Positions 61,628 through 64,000 of a DNA stretch of 64,000 nt are shown here, piece after piece (the first letter of the stretch is position 1; each line of letters begins with the position of its first letter). Both the position numbers and the translations under genes were made by a program. Below the pieces are notes generated by a model that was not told the DNA's origin, made no database searches, and saw only the letters and a list, made by a program, of their open reading frames with translations. The stretch lies in the NCBI GenBank assembly GCA_964531095.1, contig CAZHED010000003.1:62001-126000 (forward strand), read 5' to 3'. Source of the stretch: Palsa-1150 sp964531095. GTDB lineage: Bacteria > Myxococcota_A > Polyangia > Polyangiales > Polyangiaceae.

Positions 61628-63760
61628 CTACCGCTCGAGATTGCCGGCCATCGGCTGCGCGAAGTCCATTCGCAGGACCGTGATGGACCACGGCGGCAGC
61701 GGTTCGTCGAATGCCGTTGCAGGGCTCCGCACGGCCTCTTTGGCGGCGAACCCCGGCGCGCCGCGCGTGTACACGTAGGCCTGCCGCGACAAGACCGGGC
61801 CACATGCCCCGACGTCGAAGTCGGCTATCAAGGCCGTATCGGGCGACATGTTGATCGCGACCGCGACGAGCTCCTTGCCTTCTTCGTCACGCGAGGCAAA
61901 CAGGGATGCGCCTTCGGAAGACGTCGTACGCAGGTACCAGTCGAGGAAGTGCCCGCCCTTTCCGTCGAAGTTGCGGTATGCGAGAAACCCTTGAATGCTC
62001 GGTGATCCCGGAGGGGGAAGGGTCCAATAGAAGGCCGACGTCACACCGAACTGGGCGAATCGCCCGAGCGCCTCGGCCGTCGCCAGGGCACCAGTGATGT
62101 GCGCCTCGCCGCCGAAGTTCCACTCGCCGATCGAGATTCCACGCCCGGGATAGTTCTTGTCGACCCACTCCTGCATCCTCGGCAAAAGGCGAATGGGCTC
62201 GTTGATCCACGACTCGTCGACGTAGGTAGGATCCCAAAGGCTCCGCGTCGAACGCAGGCGCAGCGCCGCCGTGATCGGATCCGACTCGTCGCTGTAGACT
62301 TTGTTCGCCTGCGGGTAATAGTGGAGGTCGAGCACGTCGAGAACACGTACACCGGTCTTTTGCTCGTGTTCGTGTAACTTGCCGAGATACCATTCCACGA
62401 GTGGCACGTCGCCGTGCGCGCGGCGATCGGGCTTGCGGTCGAAGCCGGCGGCCGCGTCCTTCGCTGAAAAGAAATAATTCGGCCATCCCCACTCGGCAGG
62501 TCCGGCGATGATCGCTTCGGGGTCGGCCTCTCGAACGGCGGTGCCATACTGGATAGTCCGGTCGAGAAGCTCGTCGTAGCCGAGCGGGTCCGGCCGCACG
62601 TCGCGGTGCGTCGTGTTCCAAATCATCGGCTCGTTGTCGAGAATGTACTGGTCCACGCTCCGCTTGCCGATCTTCGCGTCGTTCGCGCGAATGGCGGCCA
62701 CCCACCGCTTCAACCACTCCGGCGGCGCGGGAACGCTGGTGCGACCCGGAGGTCCGGGAGGGATCTTCGCGCCCGACGGCGCTCGCTTCGTGCCGTCCCC
62801 GGCGTCCGGGCGAGAGGGATCCGTCTTGCCTTGCGGCCCGTAGACCGAGACGGGAAACGAATAGGACGTCGAGTCTTTCGCCACCCACCCCAGAATCGGA
62901 ACCGTCAGCGCGGTCTCCTTTCCGTGCGCGACGTTGTTCGCCAAAAACCGCGCGTAGTCGTCGGCCTCGTCGTTCTCGAAGAACCAGTCGCTGGCTCTGT
63001 TTGCGACGTGGAGCTCCCAGTTGTATCGGCTCATGCCGTTGCCGCCCCACCGGTGAATGACTGCGCCGAAGTCCGCGGCGATCTGGGTCGCGTCGACACC
63101 TGCGATGCCGTAAATGGCGCGGCTTATGCGCGTGGCCTTCGCCTCGCACGCGATCCGCATGGGCGCCGAGTTGCCGGGCGCTGAGGGAAACGCGACGCGC
63201 GCTCGCGATCCGCCTTTGATGAGACCGATCTTGTCGAGCAGCACCCAGTCCGTGCCGAATGGCCGGAACGAATGAAACACGACACGCTCGAACGGAATCC
63301 TGTCCGGGTTCAGCTCGTTCATCGGGATGACGACCAGCGCCCAGCCGTCGCCCAGGTCCGTTCGGTGATCGGGCGAGACTTTGACGGCGCCGAGGGGGGA
63401 ACCGCTTCGCGGGTCCAGTCGAACCTCGAGAAACTCCCCTTCTCCGATCGGAGCCTTCACTCGAAACGCTACGCCGCCGTAGTCGCCGGAAAGCGCGGGC
63501 TTGGACAGGATCCAGTCGCCGTCGTTGTCGAACCGGACCCTCGCCGGTTGGTTCTTCGTCGCCTCGTACGGCGCGTGGCCGGAGCTGTGCCAGCCGGCCG
63601 CCAAGCCCCCCTCGTAAATGGGCTCTGCGACCTCTGGCGCGGCCTCGTCGACGGCAACGGCCGAGAGTCCGGATGCTCTCGCGCCGGACCCCGAGTGACC
63701 GGCACAGTTTGCGGAAAGTGTCGCGACGCAAACGCTCGAAACGGCGACGAAGAGCTTCAT
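61628..63760 (-). CDS. GH44 family glycoside hydrolase
   Basis: A 710-residue exported protein from the ATG at 63760 with a signal peptide (MKLFVAVSSVCVATLSANC); the Cys site is not a canonical lipobox. Residues about 40-190 form a beta-sandwich (IYEGGLAAGWHSSGHAPY, GGVAFRVKAPIGEGEFLEV) like a carbohydrate-binding module. The barrel has HRWGGNGMSRYNWELHVANR, the acid/base Glu377 (LDNEPMIWNTTHRD) and nucleophile Glu546 (SIGEWNFGGE), both typical of GH44 endoglucanase/xyloglucanase. It may degrade plant glucans or the locus polymer. Confidence 0.92.
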   Translation of the reverse strand: MKLFVAVSSVCVATLSANCAGHSGSGARASGLSAVAVDEAAPEVAEPIYEGGLAAGWHSSGHAPYEATKNQPARVRFDNDGDWILSKPALSGDYGGVAFRVKAPIGEGEFLEVRLDPRSGSPLGAVKVSPDHRTDLGDGWALVVIPMNELNPDRIPFERVVFHSFRPFGTDWVLLDKIGLIKGGSRARVAFPSAPGNSAPMRIACEAKATRISRAIYGIAGVDATQIAADFGAVIHRWGGNGMSRYNWELHVANRASDWFFENDEADDYARFLANNVAHGKETALTVPILGWVAKDSTSYSFPVSVYGPQGKTDPSRPDAGDGTKRAPSGAKIPPGPPGRTSVPAPPEWLKRWVAAIRANDAKIGKRSVDQYILDNEPMIWNTTHRDVRPDPLGYDELLDRTIQYGTAVREADPEAIIAGPAEWGWPNYFFSAKDAAAGFDRKPDRRAHGDVPLVEWYLGKLHEHEQKTGVRVLDVLDLHYYPQANKVYSDESDPITAALRLRSTRSLWDPTYVDESWINEPIRLLPRMQEWVDKNYPGRGISIGEWNFGGEAHITGALATAEALGRFAQFGVTSAFYWTLPPPGSPSIQGFLAYRNFDGKGGHFLDWYLRTTSSEGASLFASRDEEGKELVAVAINMSPDTALIADFDVGACGPVLSRQAYVYTRGAPGFAAKEAVRSPATAFDEPLPPWSITVLRMDFAQPMAGNLER

Positions 63761-63776
63761 CACGTCGAGGCGTTCT

Positions 63777-64000
63777 TTATCGCGGGTCCTTCGGCGGAGC
63801 TCCGTTCGCGCGGTTCGCCCCGAGGAGGATCGAGCCGAGAATTCGCTCGCGACCGATCTCCTTGATCGTTTGCTCGGCCGCCCGAAACGTGGTCTTGCCC
63901 AGGTTGACGCAAAGGACGACCGCATCGGCTTCGCGCGCGACGGGCGCGGAGGTTGGGTTCTCGAATATCGATCGCAAGGCGATGACGACGCGCGCTCCAG
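63777..64000 (-). CDS. CpsD/BY-kinase-like ATPase, C-terminal end only
   Basis: The frame is open to the right edge and ends 16 bp before the GH44 gene. The visible 74 residues (DAVVLCVNLGKTTFRAA, ERILGSILLGANRANG) match the end of the nucleotide-binding domain of polysaccharide-associated ATPases. The tail APPKDPR has no tyrosines. The N-terminal part with Walker motifs lies outside the window. Confidence 0.7.
   Translation of the reverse strand, partial: GARVVIALRSIFENPTSAPVAREADAVVLCVNLGKTTFRAAEQTIKEIGRERILGSILLGANRANGAPPKDPR

Overview
This 64 kb window is a high-GC bacterial chromosome segment, very probably from a myxobacterium (Myxococcota, Polyangia-like). The basis is an MglA with the family's Thr78 in place of the GTPase Asp, its MglB partner, a FrzS/AglZ-type pseudo-receiver coiled-coil protein, NtrC-type regulators, a Hanks-type kinase, many lipoproteins and near-exclusive G/C at third codon positions. 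Family calls rest on motifs and remembered family features; no database search was run.

Layout. 0-7 kb: two nearly identical NtrC-type sigma-54 activators (the first cut by the left edge) flank and precede small stress or envelope genes (YtxH-like, ElaB/DUF883-like, general stress protein 17M-like, BON, hemerythrin, DUF2231, a single-domain receiver). Two sequences resembling sigma-54 -24/-12 promoters lie in front of two of them. 7-12 kb: a Ser/Thr kinase, a eukaryote-like PFK-2/FBPase-2, tryptophan 2,3-dioxygenase and a secreted zinc protease. 12-14.7 kb: a surface pectinesterase and a 1 kb gene-poor stretch with a 21-bp tandem repeat array.

14.7-33 kb is a large exopolysaccharide locus: Wzz-like chain-length protein, degenerate CpsD/BY-kinase-like ATPase, deacetylase-like protein, epimerase, GT-C transferase, heparinase-like lyase, O-antigen-ligase/polymerase, GT2 and GT4 transferases, Wza exporter, WbaP-type priming transferase and a barrel-like protein. 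It contains a 100-N assembly gap inside an inverted repeat. No Wzx flippase is visible. 33-41.6 kb is mixed housekeeping and lipoproteins (glutamine amidotransferase, VWA lipoprotein, ThiO-like oxidase, halogenase-like flavoprotein, universal stress protein, CtaA, BFD ferredoxin, QueD).

41.6-52 kb holds a likely cell-polarity/motility group: mglBA, a FrzS/AglZ-like protein, and a REC-PATAN regulator translationally coupled to a CheW-like protein, interleaved with phoH, hisIE and others. 52-56.5 kb: lipoprotein, DnaJ, methyltransferase and a membrane EEP-fold protein. 56.6-64 kb is a second polysaccharide locus: UDP-xylose synthase, GT2, CysE-like acetyltransferase, WecG/TagA transferase, CelD/FemAB-like GNAT, a GH44 glycanase and the 3' end of another CpsD-like gene cut by the right edge.

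How they fit together (inference): the two polysaccharide loci make, export and possibly trim extracellular matrix; the Mgl/FrzS group sets polarity for gliding on that matrix; the paired activators may drive the adjacent stress genes. No tRNA, rRNA, CRISPR array or transposase gene was recognised.
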